A stretch of 64,000 bases of DNA, from the NCBI RefSeq assembly GCF_964204645.1, contig NC_134032.1, forward strand, positions 11,402,275 to 11,466,274. The letters run 5' to 3'. Every line of letters starts with the position of its first letter. The stretch's first letter is position 1. This DNA is from Tubulanus polymorphus (lineage: Eukaryota > Nemertea > Palaeonemertea > Tubulaniformes > Tubulanidae). Under the pieces are notes generated by a model that saw nothing but the letters and a program-made list of their open reading frames with translations, was not told the DNA's origin and made no database searches. Shown here in pieces: positions 11,384 through 21,629 of this stretch. Made by a program: the position numbers and the translations under genes.

Positions 11384-11565
11384 CTTTAGTTTGACGTCGA
11401 GACATCCATCTAAACCAGGTATTATCATCAGCATCAATAACTAATTCATCTAACCAATCCATGTGTCGACGCAGACATTTTTTAAATGCATCCTCACGTA
11501 CGTGCACCTCGACACCTTCCAACAGCAACATTTTAACGTCACTTCTCTAACTATCTATCTTACTC
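11384..11565 (-). CDS. unit A exon 1, first coding exon (49 residues)
   Basis: The acceptor TTCTAATTTTTCAG ends at 11,566. A short leader with an in-frame stop precedes the ATG at 11,531, so that ATG is the start. It encodes MLLLEGVEVHVREDAFKK then CLRRHMDWLDELVIDADD and ends RQTK. The donor AAAG/GTTCGT at 11,384 is phase 1 and joins exon 2 to give a Asp codon. The sequence is almost unchanged in units B and C. I do not recognise the domain; it is acidic, with a Trp/Met-rich end (NTWFRWMSRR), and may be a small protein-interaction module. Confidence 0.8.
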
Positions 11566-11876
11566 CTGAAAAATTAGAAATATTTTTGAGTTCAGTGGCC
11601 TAACTGCAGTAACAGTCACTTCTACTGTGTCGTGCTGGTATTATTATATAATAGAGTGAATGTAGTGAATGCGTCTCAGGGTTTTTTCGGGGAGTTCGTT
11701 TTTGGGAAGAGAGGGTATCTGAGGGTTCCTCCCCCAGGAAATTTCGCGCAAGCAGGCGCGTTCTAGTGCAATCTGAGGCGGATAGGTAGACTGGTTTTAC
11801 CATTTACTTTGCATTGTGCGATTTTATTTTGCTAATCTAGCAAATACGGACCAAGTGCCGAAGTGTGAAAATTTGA
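11566..11876. other. short intron sequence upstream of exon 1
   Basis: Intron between the 5' exon (donor at 12,554) and exon 1 in unit A. No gene is seen. A stretch around 11,820-11,860 (GATTTTATTTTGCTAAT) is repeated in part at about 13,766. Confidence 0.45.
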
Positions 11877-12331
11877 AGTGGATATTTAACCATTTACTAC
11901 CGCTATTTTACCGTACATTATTACTATATATATATAGTATTTAACTAATAATAAAAGTAACAATAAAATCATTATATTGGGTTTAGGATCAGGGTTTCGA
12001 TAGGTTTAGTGTCGAGAGGGCGAGAAGAGAAACCAGAGGGTTCCGTTTTACCCCTAGGGATAGGATTAGGGTAAGATGAGTATCTATAGTTAGATAAAAC
12101 ATTCGATTGGTTTTCAGCGAGCTCGGTGGTCTAATGGTATAACGCTGCGCTAGTAATTTACTGGCCCGGGTTCGAGTCTCGCTCTATCCGCTCTAACTCT
12201 GTTCTCCACACTTTCCTAGAATTTTCTAAGTCGTGCACCTCTGTGCGCATGCGCTGCGTAAATAAGCCAATCAGCGACAATGTACAGTAAAATAGCGGAA
12301 ATACTCAGCTGTATGCGGTAAAATATCCACT
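11877..12331. mobile_element. 455-bp MITE carrying a tRNA-like sequence, copy 1
   Basis: Imperfect terminal inverted repeats: the left end AGTGGATATTTAACC and the right end, reversed, AGTGGATATTTTACC. Subterminal inverted repeats include CCGCTATTTTACCGTAC. The interior holds a tRNA-like stretch and TTAGGGT-type repeats. A second copy of similar layout lies at 62,739-63,186. It sits inside the first intron of unit A. Confidence 0.7.
12119..12190 (+). other. tRNA-like sequence inside a MITE
   Basis: It has a D-arm/A-box-like GGTGGTCTAATGG, a 5-bp anticodon-like stem (GCTAG/CTGGC) around a 7-base loop, and a T-arm/B-box-like GGGTTCGAGTC. The loop lacks the usual T before the anticodon position and the acceptor arm does not pair well, so I do not call it a working tRNA. 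It may supply a Pol III promoter to the element. Confidence 0.5.
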
Positions 12332-12553
12332 GTGTTGAAAACTCAAATCGGATTCGTTCGAACTACCGAACCCCCGCCCTAGGGACGCCCATGTGATGCA
12401 TAATCATAAGAACACCTTAACTGAACTGCAGTCGCTCGGACACTAAACTAAAGATTAATTAATTGAATTGAATTAGCAATACCAAAATATCGTGGATCGT
12501 TAATTCTCCCCTCAGGGAAATATCACTCTGCGTCAGTAATAATACCTACGTAC

Positions 12554-12720
12554 CGATTCCGAGTTATATTCATCAATTCACAGGCTCAATTAAGCGTGAA
12601 AACGGCGTTGAAACGAGGCAGACCCTTTGATTTTCGATCTCTCAGCTGTGTTCAGCGGGCACCAGTCTTAGAAGATGGCGCCAACGTACGGTAGAGCGAA
12701 GTCGATTCAACTCAAATGTC
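12554..12720 (-). promoter_or_regulatory. unit A non-coding 5' exon and promoter-proximal region
   Basis: A block conserved upstream of exon 1 in all four units. On the minus strand it contains TACGTTGGCGCCATCTTC and then a transcribed-looking stretch ending at a donor, TCG/GTACGTAGG, exon end 12,554. The only ATG near the donor opens a short frame that meets a stop after splicing to exon 1, so the exon is untranslated. The GGCGCCATCTT element resembles the YY1-type AAGATGGCG core-promoter motif. The transcription start is not fixed. Confidence 0.65.
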
Positions 12721-12759
12721 CTTTATTTTAATCTAAATTTCGATATTTATCTACGGTCC

Positions 12760-13150
12760 CATGCCCATCTTCACCCGTCAAGGGATTCGAACCCACTACG
12801 CTAAAGCTGTTCGCCGAACCCCTTGACCTCACGAGTCGTTGGAGTCGTTACTAGCCGACCAGAATCCGGTCGTACCAATCACAGCGCTTGTTACAAACGA
12901 CTTTAGGCTTAGTCTATTGGTTTTCCCGTTAAATAGACCAATCAGCGAACGTTTTACTGAACAAGGAAGTATTTCGCAAATCGATATGTGACGTCATGCG
13001 CAACAGCGCCAGTAATGAAATCACGCTTCGTGAGGCCAGGGGGCTGGTGGAAGCGAGTTCGGGAGTAATACCTGACCCCTGGCAAGCGAGGATGTCCCAT
13101 GCCCCACTCGGCCGGCGGGTCTGGAATAAAAACTGATTTAGGTCCGAAGC
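12760..13150 (-). repeat. probable tRNA-derived SINE, single copy
   Basis: On the minus strand a tRNA-like end is present: TGGGTTCGAATCCCTTGACG (B-box) preceded by a short arm. This is followed upstream by a GC-richer stretch unlike the surrounding introns. There is no second copy in this window, so its limits are approximate. Confidence 0.45.
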
Positions 13151-13159
13151 TGCCAGTAG

Positions 13160-14100
13160 TCCCTTCTGGTCGTAGTAAAACTTTTATCGGTTATGTACCA
13201 CCAAAACTGACTGAGCTAGGCCATCTGGTATGCTCTCGAGTCAAGTTGAAATAGATATTAGACATTAGTCGAATGGCCAAATTATGTAACATAACAATCA
13301 AGATTCTCGGGAAACTTTTCTTGTAAATCGATATTTCCACGAAACGTGTTCATAGTCATGATTTAGATAGAGAAAAAAGAAGAAGAATCACAGAACGGAA
13401 CTTGTCCCTGTCAATATTTTCGGCGTCAAGAGAGGAAACCTTGTTAAAACGCCGTAGAAATTCTTACATATCCATCTATTCCAATATATATTGTTTATAT
13501 ATCTCTGAATAACAGGCACACATTGGTGTGGACAAATATCTGGTCTCAGCTGCAAATTTGATTGAAAAAGGTCAGTTTTTTACCGGTCAAAAAGAATGCA
13601 CAATATGTGTTACTCACGATTACTGTATTAACGACGAACTTAACGATGTATATGTAATTTGTATTTACCCATCTGTATTCGTAGGTAATGTTTCACGGAA
13701 AAAAATATGTTTAAAAAAAACTTATTTCACATATGGAAACAAAAAGCGTCGTAAGCATGGGTGTCGATTTTATTTTGCTCATTTAACAAATGCAGACCAT
13801 GTGTGTCGCCGGTCACCGACGTTTGAAAATTAAAGAACCCCCCCCCCCTCGTTAGGTTAAATGAATAATCCAATAGGGCTGGATTCGGGAAAACAAGATC
13901 CAAGCGACGTAAAGCCAAAACAAACAAACAAACAAACAAACAGCATTTGGAGGACTGCTAGACATGATTTTTGTTTTTTCAATCTAATATATTATATTCT
14001 ACAATAAAAGAATTTAAAATATCGAATTATACAATTTGATTCCAACTCAAGATTTTACCTGATCTTGATTTAGATTATTAACATAAAAGCAGAACATAAG
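13160..14100. other. spacer between unit A and unit B
   Basis: AT-rich with no gene recognised. It contains a C homopolymer near 13,841 and a short (ACAA)n microsatellite near 13,918-13,940. The 101-codon open frame at 13,528 has no domain and no paralogue. Confidence 0.5.
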
Positions 14101-14104
14101 AGAA

Positions 14105-14370
14105 CCGATGAATAATCATTATCAGAGGTACATCAAATTTAGAAATCAAACGTTTGGCTGAAAATCATGAATGTGTTTCATGTTTTTTTTTGCAATTTCC
14201 TTTCTGAGTGAAACGTTTCTCGCCATATCGAACATTTAAACAGTTTTGCTGCAAATGGTCGTGAGTTTTCATCAGTTTTTCACAAAACTGACATTTAAAC
14301 GGTCGTTCCTCGGCATGAAAACGTTTCTCATGCAATGTACAATCTGATATCCGATTAAAACATTTGAACT
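14105..14370 (-). pseudogene. decayed zinc-finger fragment, unit B
   Basis: Minus-strand remnants of two or three fingers: FKCQFC-type, with HAEERPFKCQFCEK-like spacing, broken by indels. It is homologous to the fragments at 31,210-31,511 and 46,020-46,307, which hold the same position at the 3' end of units C and D. No acceptor or leader is left. Confidence 0.65.
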
Positions 14371-14399
14371 AGTTTCAAGCACTCATCGATTACAGTTTC

Positions 14400-14760
14400 C
14401 TTACAGTTGGAACTGTTTGAATGGTATGAATAAATGTATATAATACATTTTATCGACTTCATAAGTTAACCCAATTATCTTTTCAACCTATAAATAATTC
14501 AAGTCTGTTTGAACTTAAACCTAACCTCAACCTAACATTCTACAAAACAAACCGCACGTAACTCAAACTCCTTTTGACATTCAATCGAGTTTTCAAATAT
14601 CTGATGCGTTCCGGTCGAGATCATGAATCCATTTGTTTCAAGCACTCATCGATTACAGTTTCCGTACAGTCGGAAGTGTTTGGATGGTTTTTCTCTGGTT
14701 TGTATCAGCATGTTATAACCAAGCACGCTAAAATTCAACTTTGGTGACAGCTACCGACGA
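14400..14760. other. cassette 3' flank
   Basis: Repeats of the block found beyond other finger exons (GATGCGTTCCGGTCGAGATC and following). No gene. Confidence 0.5.
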
Positions 14761-14823
14761 TGATCAACTTCAACTAAAATTTAATCTAGAAGTCGAATGA
14801 GTTTCATTGGTGATGTACATATT

Positions 14824-15099
14824 TCATGTGCTTATTACAGCTTGATGTCTGCGAAAATGTTTCTCCCATATAGAATATTTAAACGGTTTTTCGCATAGTG
14901 TGTGAATTCGCTCGGGTTGTTTCAAATGGAAACTAGTTTTCATTCGTTTATCGCAAAACTGACATTTAAACGGTCGTTCAACGGTAAGAACCTGTTTCAA
15001 GTGAATGTACCAGCATGATTTCCAATGCAAAACATCGCTCACACTTTGAACCTTTTAACAGTTTTTCGACGGTGTGTTGGGTCAATTCGGCTCGACCAC
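14824..15099 (-). pseudogene. decayed C-terminal fingers of cassette B3
   Basis: Finger sequence (FKCQFCDKRMKTSFHLKQ, then ERIHTLCEKPFKYS) continues beyond the frameshift that ends the exon above it. Conserved His, Cys and linker positions are damaged, for example Pro for His before ERIH and FKYSIWEK for FKCSICEK. Confidence 0.7.
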
Positions 15100-15926
15100 T
15101 TAATTTTTTATCGCAAAATTTACACTTAACGGTTGTTCATCGTTATGAACACGTTTCATGTGCGCTTTACAGTTTCCTTTCACCGCAAAACATCGCCCAC
15201 ACTTTGAACACTTAAACGGTTTTTCGCCGGTGTGAATTCGCTCGTGTCGTTTAATGTCTGTGAGAGAAGTAAACCCTTGATCACAAAACTGACATTTAAA
15301 CGGTCGTTCATCGGTATGAACCATTTTCATGTGGTGTTTACATTTTGATTTATGCCTAAAACATCGCTCACACTTTGAACATTTAAACGGTTTTTCGCCG
15401 GTGTGAATTCGCTCATGTAGTTTCAAATTTAAACTAGTTTTCATCCTTTTATCGCAAAACTGACATTTAGATGGTCGTTCATCGGTATGAACCCGTTTCA
15501 TGTGCGTTTTAAGGTTCGATTTCTGAGTAAAACATTTCTCACACTTTGAACATTTAAACGGTTTTTCGCCGGTGTGAATTCGCTCGTGTATTTTACGTAA
15601 TGCGGGAATATTAAACCATTTATCGCAAAACTGACATTTGTACTTGACCTTGTACTTGCCAGCCTTGACCTTCTCAGATGACACATGGCTTTTCGGGCAA
15701 ACATCATGAACCTGTTTCATGTGCCCGTCACAGCTTGATTTTACCGTGAAACATTTCTTGCACGTTAGACGTTTAAACGGTCTTTTGCCGGTACTTCCAG
15801 GGCCATTGTTATCCCATTCAAATCCTGTTGCTATTTTCAATCGACCTTCAGCATCAACTTCTCCAGCTGGCAGACGACTCAGTTCAACAGACGGCAACAA
15901 TTCACGCGGCACGTCGTATCCGACAC
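15100..15926 (-). CDS. unit B zinc-finger cassette B3, truncated exon with seven finger positions
   Basis: Exon start 15,926 after the standard acceptor. The common leader (PRELLPSVELSRLPAGEVD) is followed by a first finger whose first zinc Cys has become Arg (FKRLTC), a spacer and six complete fingers. A one-base deletion near 15,129 changes the next finger (QPLSVNFAIKN in place of PFKCQFCDK) and ends the exon, leaving damaged fingers downstream. Joined to unit B exons 1 and 2 it gives 778 residues in frame, so it could still be expressed as a shortened protein. It is the acceptor most distal from unit B's constant exons. Confidence 0.75.
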
Positions 15927-16691
15927 CTACAAAGAGTCATTAGAATCAAATTTAAGCCTCATCTTCACAATTCCGCCTCTGAATCCTGTGAGAATTGAAC
16001 AATTGGTGAAATGATAAAAGGTAACAGAGATTGAAGACAAATATCATCCTGAAAGAAACTAATTCGTTCCTTACGAAGTTATGATGGTGTTTCACGTGCA
16101 ATGAGGACTCGTTCGACTGTGGCAATCGAGGATTCCACTCGTGATAAGCGAAGATCCACCTGTTCGCTAGTGTGCATTCAGACAACAATTCCCGAATTTC
16201 TTCTCAATTAAAATCAATTCAATTCAATTAAAATCTACCCATAATTTCTCATATTATGGGTAAATAATATGATTAGTGGTGAAATGAACTAGATTTTGAC
16301 AGGGTTGTTGCAATGACACCCACGTTATCTAGTGGGAGAGCTGGTGGCACGGAGTCCTTATTAACGGTTTTCTTTCTGACTGAAATATTGCTCACACTTT
16401 GAATGTTAAAATGGTTTTTCATTTGCATGAACTGTCAAAGACAAACACAAAGATAATTTTGGTTTTCAATTTATTTCTTGTTTATTTCTTATTATTCTAT
16501 TTTTTTTTCTTATTTACTTGATAAATCTTACATCTCATCGCTTTTGTAACGTACTATCAATTAATCATCTCCATAGAAAAATTATTTAAAAAAAGTTTTC
16601 CAGCCACTTATTTTGAATCCAATACTGAAATACTTAAAATAACTCTCAAACTTTGCAGAAAAAAACTGCGGTGTTTCATATCTATAAATTA
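15927..16691. other. duplicated cassette flank
   Basis: Same 5' flank as other cassettes (GTGCAATGAGGACTCGTTCG and others), then AT-rich DNA. No gene. Confidence 0.55.
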
Positions 16692-16871
16692 CAGTGAACC
16701 CCAGATAAACCTCATCCCATTTACCGCCACCCCCGCCTACCACCAGGTTTTCCTAAATTGCATTTTTATACAAATACAACATTAAATAAAACACCCCCGA
16801 TATACCACCATACTCTCTACACAGGTAAAATCATTCTGCACCGATGTGGGCGGTATATCGGGGGCTGACTG
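16692..16871. mobile_element. MITE family 1, 180-bp subfamily
   Basis: TA-flanked, with the left end decayed (CAGTGAACCCCAGATAAAC) and the right end intact (CGGTATATCGGGGGCTGACTG). It is longer than the 138-bp copies through an internal stretch. The 34,634 and 49,550 copies belong to the same subfamily. Confidence 0.75.
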
Positions 16872-17286
16872 TATTCTTAAACCCTGTATATAATAAATTT
16901 TATTAACTTCATAAGTTAACCCAATTATCTTTTCAACCTATAAATAATTCAAGTCTGTTTAAACTTAAACCTAACCTCAACCTAACATTCTACAAAACAA
17001 ACAGCACGTAACTCAAAGTCCTTTTGACATTCGACTTTTCAAAAATCTGATGCGTTCCGGTCGAGATCATAAATCCATTTGTTTCAAGCACTTATCGATT
17101 ACAGTTTCATTACAGTCCGAAGTGTTTGAATGGTTTTTCACTGGTTTGATGACAACTAACGACGATGATCAACTTCAACTAAAATTTGACCTAGAAATCG
17201 AATGAGTTTGGATCGTTATGAATACATTTCATGTGCTGTTAACCATTATATATCCGATTGAATTGATCGGAAATTTGAACGGTCTT

Positions 17287-18473
17287 TCATTGGTGATGTA
17301 CATATTTCATGTGCTTTTTACAGTTTGATGTCTGCGAAAAATGTTTCTCGCATATCGGACATTTAAACGGTTTTTCGCCGGTGTGAATTCGCTCGTGCTG
17401 CTGCAAAGTAAAGATAGTTTGCATCCGTTTGTCGCAGAACTGACATTTGAATGGTCGTTCATCGGAATGAACAGTTTTCATATGCCGTTCACAGTTCCCT
17501 TTCTGATTAAAACGTAGCCCGCACATTAAACATTCAAACGGTGTTTCACCGGTGTGAATTCGCTCGTGTTGTTTACATAATGCGGAATTATTAAACCATC
17601 TATCGCAAAAGTGACATTTGTACTTTTTACTATAGCCAGCTTTGACCTTCTCAGATGACACATGGCTATTTGAGCAAACATTATGAACTTGTTTCATATG
17701 CCGGTCACAGCTTGATTTCCACGTAAAACATCGCTCACACTTTGAACATTTTAACGGTTTTTCGCTGGTGTGAATTCGCTCGTGTTGTTTCAAATCTAAA
17801 CTAGTTATCATTCGTTTATCGCAAAACTGGCATTTAAACGGTCGTTCATTGGTATGAACCTGTTTCATGTGAATGTAACGGTTTGATGACTGCGAAAAAT
17901 GTTTCTCGCATATCGAACATTTAAACGGTTTTTCGCCAGTGTGAGTTCGCTCGTGTGTTTTACGTGATGTGGGAAAACGAAACCATTTATCGCAAAACTG
18001 GCATTTAAACGGTCGTTTAAACGGTCGTTTAACGGTATGAACCTGTTTCATGTGAAGGTTACAGCTTGATGACTGCGAAAAATGTTTCTCGCATATTGAA
18101 CATTTAAACGGTTTTTCGCCGGTGTGAATTCGCTCGTGTGTTTTACGAAATGCGGGAAAACGAAACCATTTATCGCAAAACTGACATTTGTACTTTTTAC
18201 TATGGCCAGTCTTGAATTTCTCAGATGGAACATGGCTATTCAGGCAAACATTATGAACAAGTTTCATGTGCCAGTCACAGCTTGATTTTACTTGGAAACG
18301 TTTCTCGCACGTCAGACATTTAAACGGTTTTTGGCCGGTACTTCCAGGGTCAATGTTACCCCCTTTACACCCTGTTGCTATTTTCAATCGACCTTGAGCA
18401 TCGACCATTCCAGCGGGCAGACGACTCAGTTCAACAGACGGCAGTAATTCATTCGGCACAACGTATCCGACAC
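17287..18473 (-). CDS. unit B zinc-finger cassette B2, intact exon, eleven C2H2 fingers
   Basis: Exon start 18,473 after TTTGTAG, stop at 17,287. Leader, then finger 1, spacer and ten further fingers, all with complete CCHH ligands. Two irregular linkers occur: TVKRPFKRPFK between fingers 3 and 4 (an in-frame duplication of RPFK), and a second copy of the NVCSNSHVSSEKVKAG spacer between fingers 7 and 8. The latter shows that a block including the start of one cassette was fused to the end of another. Fingers 1-7 resemble the unit C cassette; the C-terminus ends KKHMKYVHHQ. With unit B exons 1 and 2 the protein is 898 residues. This is the best candidate for a functional unit B isoform. Confidence 0.88.
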
Positions 18474-19321
18474 CTACAAAGAGTCATTAGAATCAAATTT
18501 AAGCCTCATCTTCACAATTCCGCCTCTGAATCCATTGAGAATTGGACAACTGGTGAAATAATAAACAGAGCTTGAAGACAAATATCATCCTGAAGAAACT
18601 AGTTCGTTCCTTACGAAGTTATGATGGTGTTTCACGTGCAATGAGGACTCGTTCGACTGTGGCAATCGAGGATTCCACTCGTGGCAAGCGAACATCCACC
18701 TGTTCGCTAGTGTGCATTCAGACAACAATTACCGAATTTCTTCTCAATCAAAATCAATTCAATTCAATAAAAATCTACCCATGATTTCTCAAATTATGGG
18801 TAGATAATATGATTAGTGGTGATTCTAATATATGGTGATTAGTGAAATTCACGCTATATATGAACCTAAAGATCATCTGAGTTTATCAAGAGGAGTGATT
18901 AATTTGCCTAATTTCTGATGATGGGGGCTAAAAATCTAGATAAAAGTTAATTCACCGAAAATGAACTAGATTTTGACAGGGTTGTCGCACTGACACCCAC
19001 GTCATCTAGTGGGAGAGCTGGCGGCACAGAGTCCTCATTAATGGTTTTCTTTTTGACTGAAATTATGCTCACACTTTGAATGTTAATGGTTTTTCATTTG
19101 CATGAACTGTCAAAGACAAACACAGAGATAATTTTAGTTTTCAATTTATTTCTTCATTATTTCTTATTATCTTATTTTTTTCTTATTTATTTGATATATC
19201 TTACATCTTATACTCGCTTTTGTAACGTATTATCAATTAATCATCTCCGTAGAAAAATGATTTAAAAAAGTTTTCCAGCCACTTATTTTGAATCCAATTC
19301 TGAAATACTTAAAATAACTCT
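18474..19321. other. duplicated cassette flank
   Basis: The same flanking block as at 2,211 and 15,927, followed by T-rich DNA. No gene. Confidence 0.5.
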
Positions 19322-19490
19322 CAGATAAACCGTCATCCCATTTACCGCCACCCCCGCCTACCACCAGGTTTTCTTAATATGCATTTTTATACAAATACAA
19401 CATAATAAAACACCCCCGATATACCACCATACTCTCTACACAGGTAAAATCATTCTGCACCGATGTGGGCGGTATATCGGGGGCTGACTG
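19322..19490. mobile_element. MITE family 1, left end deleted
   Basis: Right terminal repeat intact (CGGTATATCGGGGGCTGACTG, then TA). The left end and adjoining flank are missing compared with the 16,692 copy. Confidence 0.7.
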
Positions 19491-19957
19491 TACTTTTAAA
19501 CCCTGTATATAATACATTTTATCAACTTCATAAGTTAACCCAATTATCTTTTCAACCTATAAATAATTCAAGTCTGTTTAAACTTAACCCTAACCTCAAC
19601 CTAACATTCTACAAAACAAACCGCACGTAACTCAAACTCCTTTTGACATTCAATCGACTTTTCAAAAATCTGATGCGTTCCGGTCGAGATCATGAATCCA
19701 CTTGTATCAAGCACTCATCGATTACAGTTTCCTTATAGTCTGAACTGTTTGAATGGTTTTTCACTGGTTTGTATCAGCATGTTATAACCAAGCACGTTAA
19801 AATTCAACTTCGATGATAACTAACGACGATGATCAACTTCAAATAGAATTTAATCTAGAAATCGAATGAGTTTTGGTCGTTATGAATACGTTTCATGTGC
19901 TGTTAACCATTATATATCCGATGGAATTGATCGGACATTTAAACATTAAACGGTCTT

Positions 19958-21187
19958 TCATTGGTGATGTACATATTTCATGTGCCTTTTACCGCTTGAT
20001 GTCCATGTAAAATGTTTCTCGCATATCGAACATTTAGACGGTTTTTCGCCGGTTTGAATTCGCTCGTGTTGTTTCAAATGGAATCTAGTTTTCATTCCTT
20101 TATCGCAAAACTGACATTTAAACGGTCGTTCATCTAAATGAACCTGTTTCATGTGTTGTTGACAGCTTGACGTCTGCGTAAAACGTTGCTCGCACATTGG
20201 ACATTTAAATCGTTTTTACACCGGTGTGAATTCGCTCGTGTTGTTTCAATTGGGAACTAGTTTTCATTCCTTTATCGCAAAACTGACATTTAAACGGTCG
20301 TTCATTGGAATGAACCCGTTTCATGTGCGCTTGACAATGTGATTTCAGCACGAAACATTTCTCACACGTCGGGCATTTAAACGGTCGCTCATCGGTATGA
20401 GAACGTTTCATGTGAATGTTACGGGTTGAAATCTGCGTAAAATGTTTCTCGCATATTGAACATTTAAACGGTTTTTCGCCTGTGTGAATTCGCTCGTGTT
20501 GTTTCAAATAGAAACTAGTTTTCATTCGTTTATCGCAAAACTGACATTTAAACGGTCGTTCATCGGTATGAACCCGTTCAATGTGCCGTTTACAGCTTGT
20601 TTTCCACAAAAAACATTTCTCACACTTTGAACATTTAAACGGTTTTTCGCCGGTGTGAATTCGTTCGTGTAGTTTCAAATGGTAACTAGTTTGCATTCCT
20701 TTATCGCAAAACTGACATTTAAACGGTCGTTTAAACGGTTGTTTAACGGTATGAACCTGTTTCATGTGAAGGTTACAGTGTGATGACTGCGAAAAATGTT
20801 TCTCGCATATTGAACATTTAAACGGGTTTTCGCCGGTGTGAATTCGCTCGTGTATTTTACGTAATGCGGGAAAACGAAACCATTTATCGCAAAACTGACA
20901 TTTGCACTTTTTACTATTGCCAGCCTTGAATTTCTCAGATGGAACATGGCTATTCAGGCAAACATTATGAACAAGTTTCATGTGCCAGTCACAGCTTGAT
21001 TTTACTGTGAAACGTTTCTCGCACGTCAGACATTTAAACGGTTTTTGGCCTGTACTTCCAGGACGAATGTTACCCCCTTTACACCCTGTTGCTATTTTCA
21101 ATCGACCTTGAGCATCGACCCTTCCAGCGGGCAGACGACTCAGTTCAACAGACGGCAGTAATTCATTCGGCACAACGTATCCGACAC
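19958..21187 (-). pseudogene. unit B zinc-finger cassette B1, frameshifted after nine fingers
   Basis: Exon start 21,187 after the standard acceptor. Leader, finger 1, spacer and eight further complete fingers are open to 20,205. There a one-base insertion in the linker turns TGEKPFKC into TGVKTI and a stop. Three more fingers ([20 protein letters not shown] onward) follow in the next frame to 19,958, ending KRHMKYVHHQ; one has lost its last His (HERIQ). Translation of the spliced product to the new stop would give 830 residues with nine fingers, so it could still work as a shortened isoform. It is the cassette closest to unit B's constant exons. Confidence 0.75.
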
Positions 21188-21629
21188 CTACAAAGAGTCA
21201 TTAGAATCAAATTTAAGCCTCATCTTCACAATTCCGCCTCTGAATCGATTGAGAATTGAACAACTGGTGAAATAATAAAGGGTAACAGAGATTGAAGACA
21301 AATATCATCCTGAAGAAACTAATTCATTCCTTACGAAGTTATGATGGTTTTTCACGTGCAATGAGGACTTGTTCGATTGTGGCAATCGAGGATTCCACCA
21401 GGTTCGCAACAATTCCCGGATTTTTTCTCAAGATTCAATAAAATCTACCCATTATTTCTCATATTCTTTGAATGGTGATTAGTAAAATTCACTCTATATA
21501 TGAACCTAAAGATCATCTGAGTTTATCGAGAGGAGTGATTAATTTGCCTAATTTCTGATGAGGGAGGCTAAAAATCTAGATATCTTGTTCATTTTCAATG
21601 AACTAGATTTTAACAGGTTGTGACACTGA
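21188..21629. other. duplicated cassette flank
   Basis: Same 5' flank as other cassettes. Homology to them stops near 21,630, inside the GACACTGA... stretch. Confidence 0.55.

Noticed and set aside
11384-11531. KRAB, SCAN, BTB or ZAD domain in exon 1
   Set aside because: No matching motif: the 49 residues have no KRAB box pattern, no ZAD Cys pairs and are too short for BTB or SCAN.
12119-12190. A true tRNA gene
   Set aside because: The acceptor arm is poor, the anticodon loop lacks the usual T33, and the sequence is part of a MITE.
13528-13833. 101-codon plus-strand ORF
   Set aside because: No domain, no paralogue, and part of it is a short repeat shared with 11,820-11,860.
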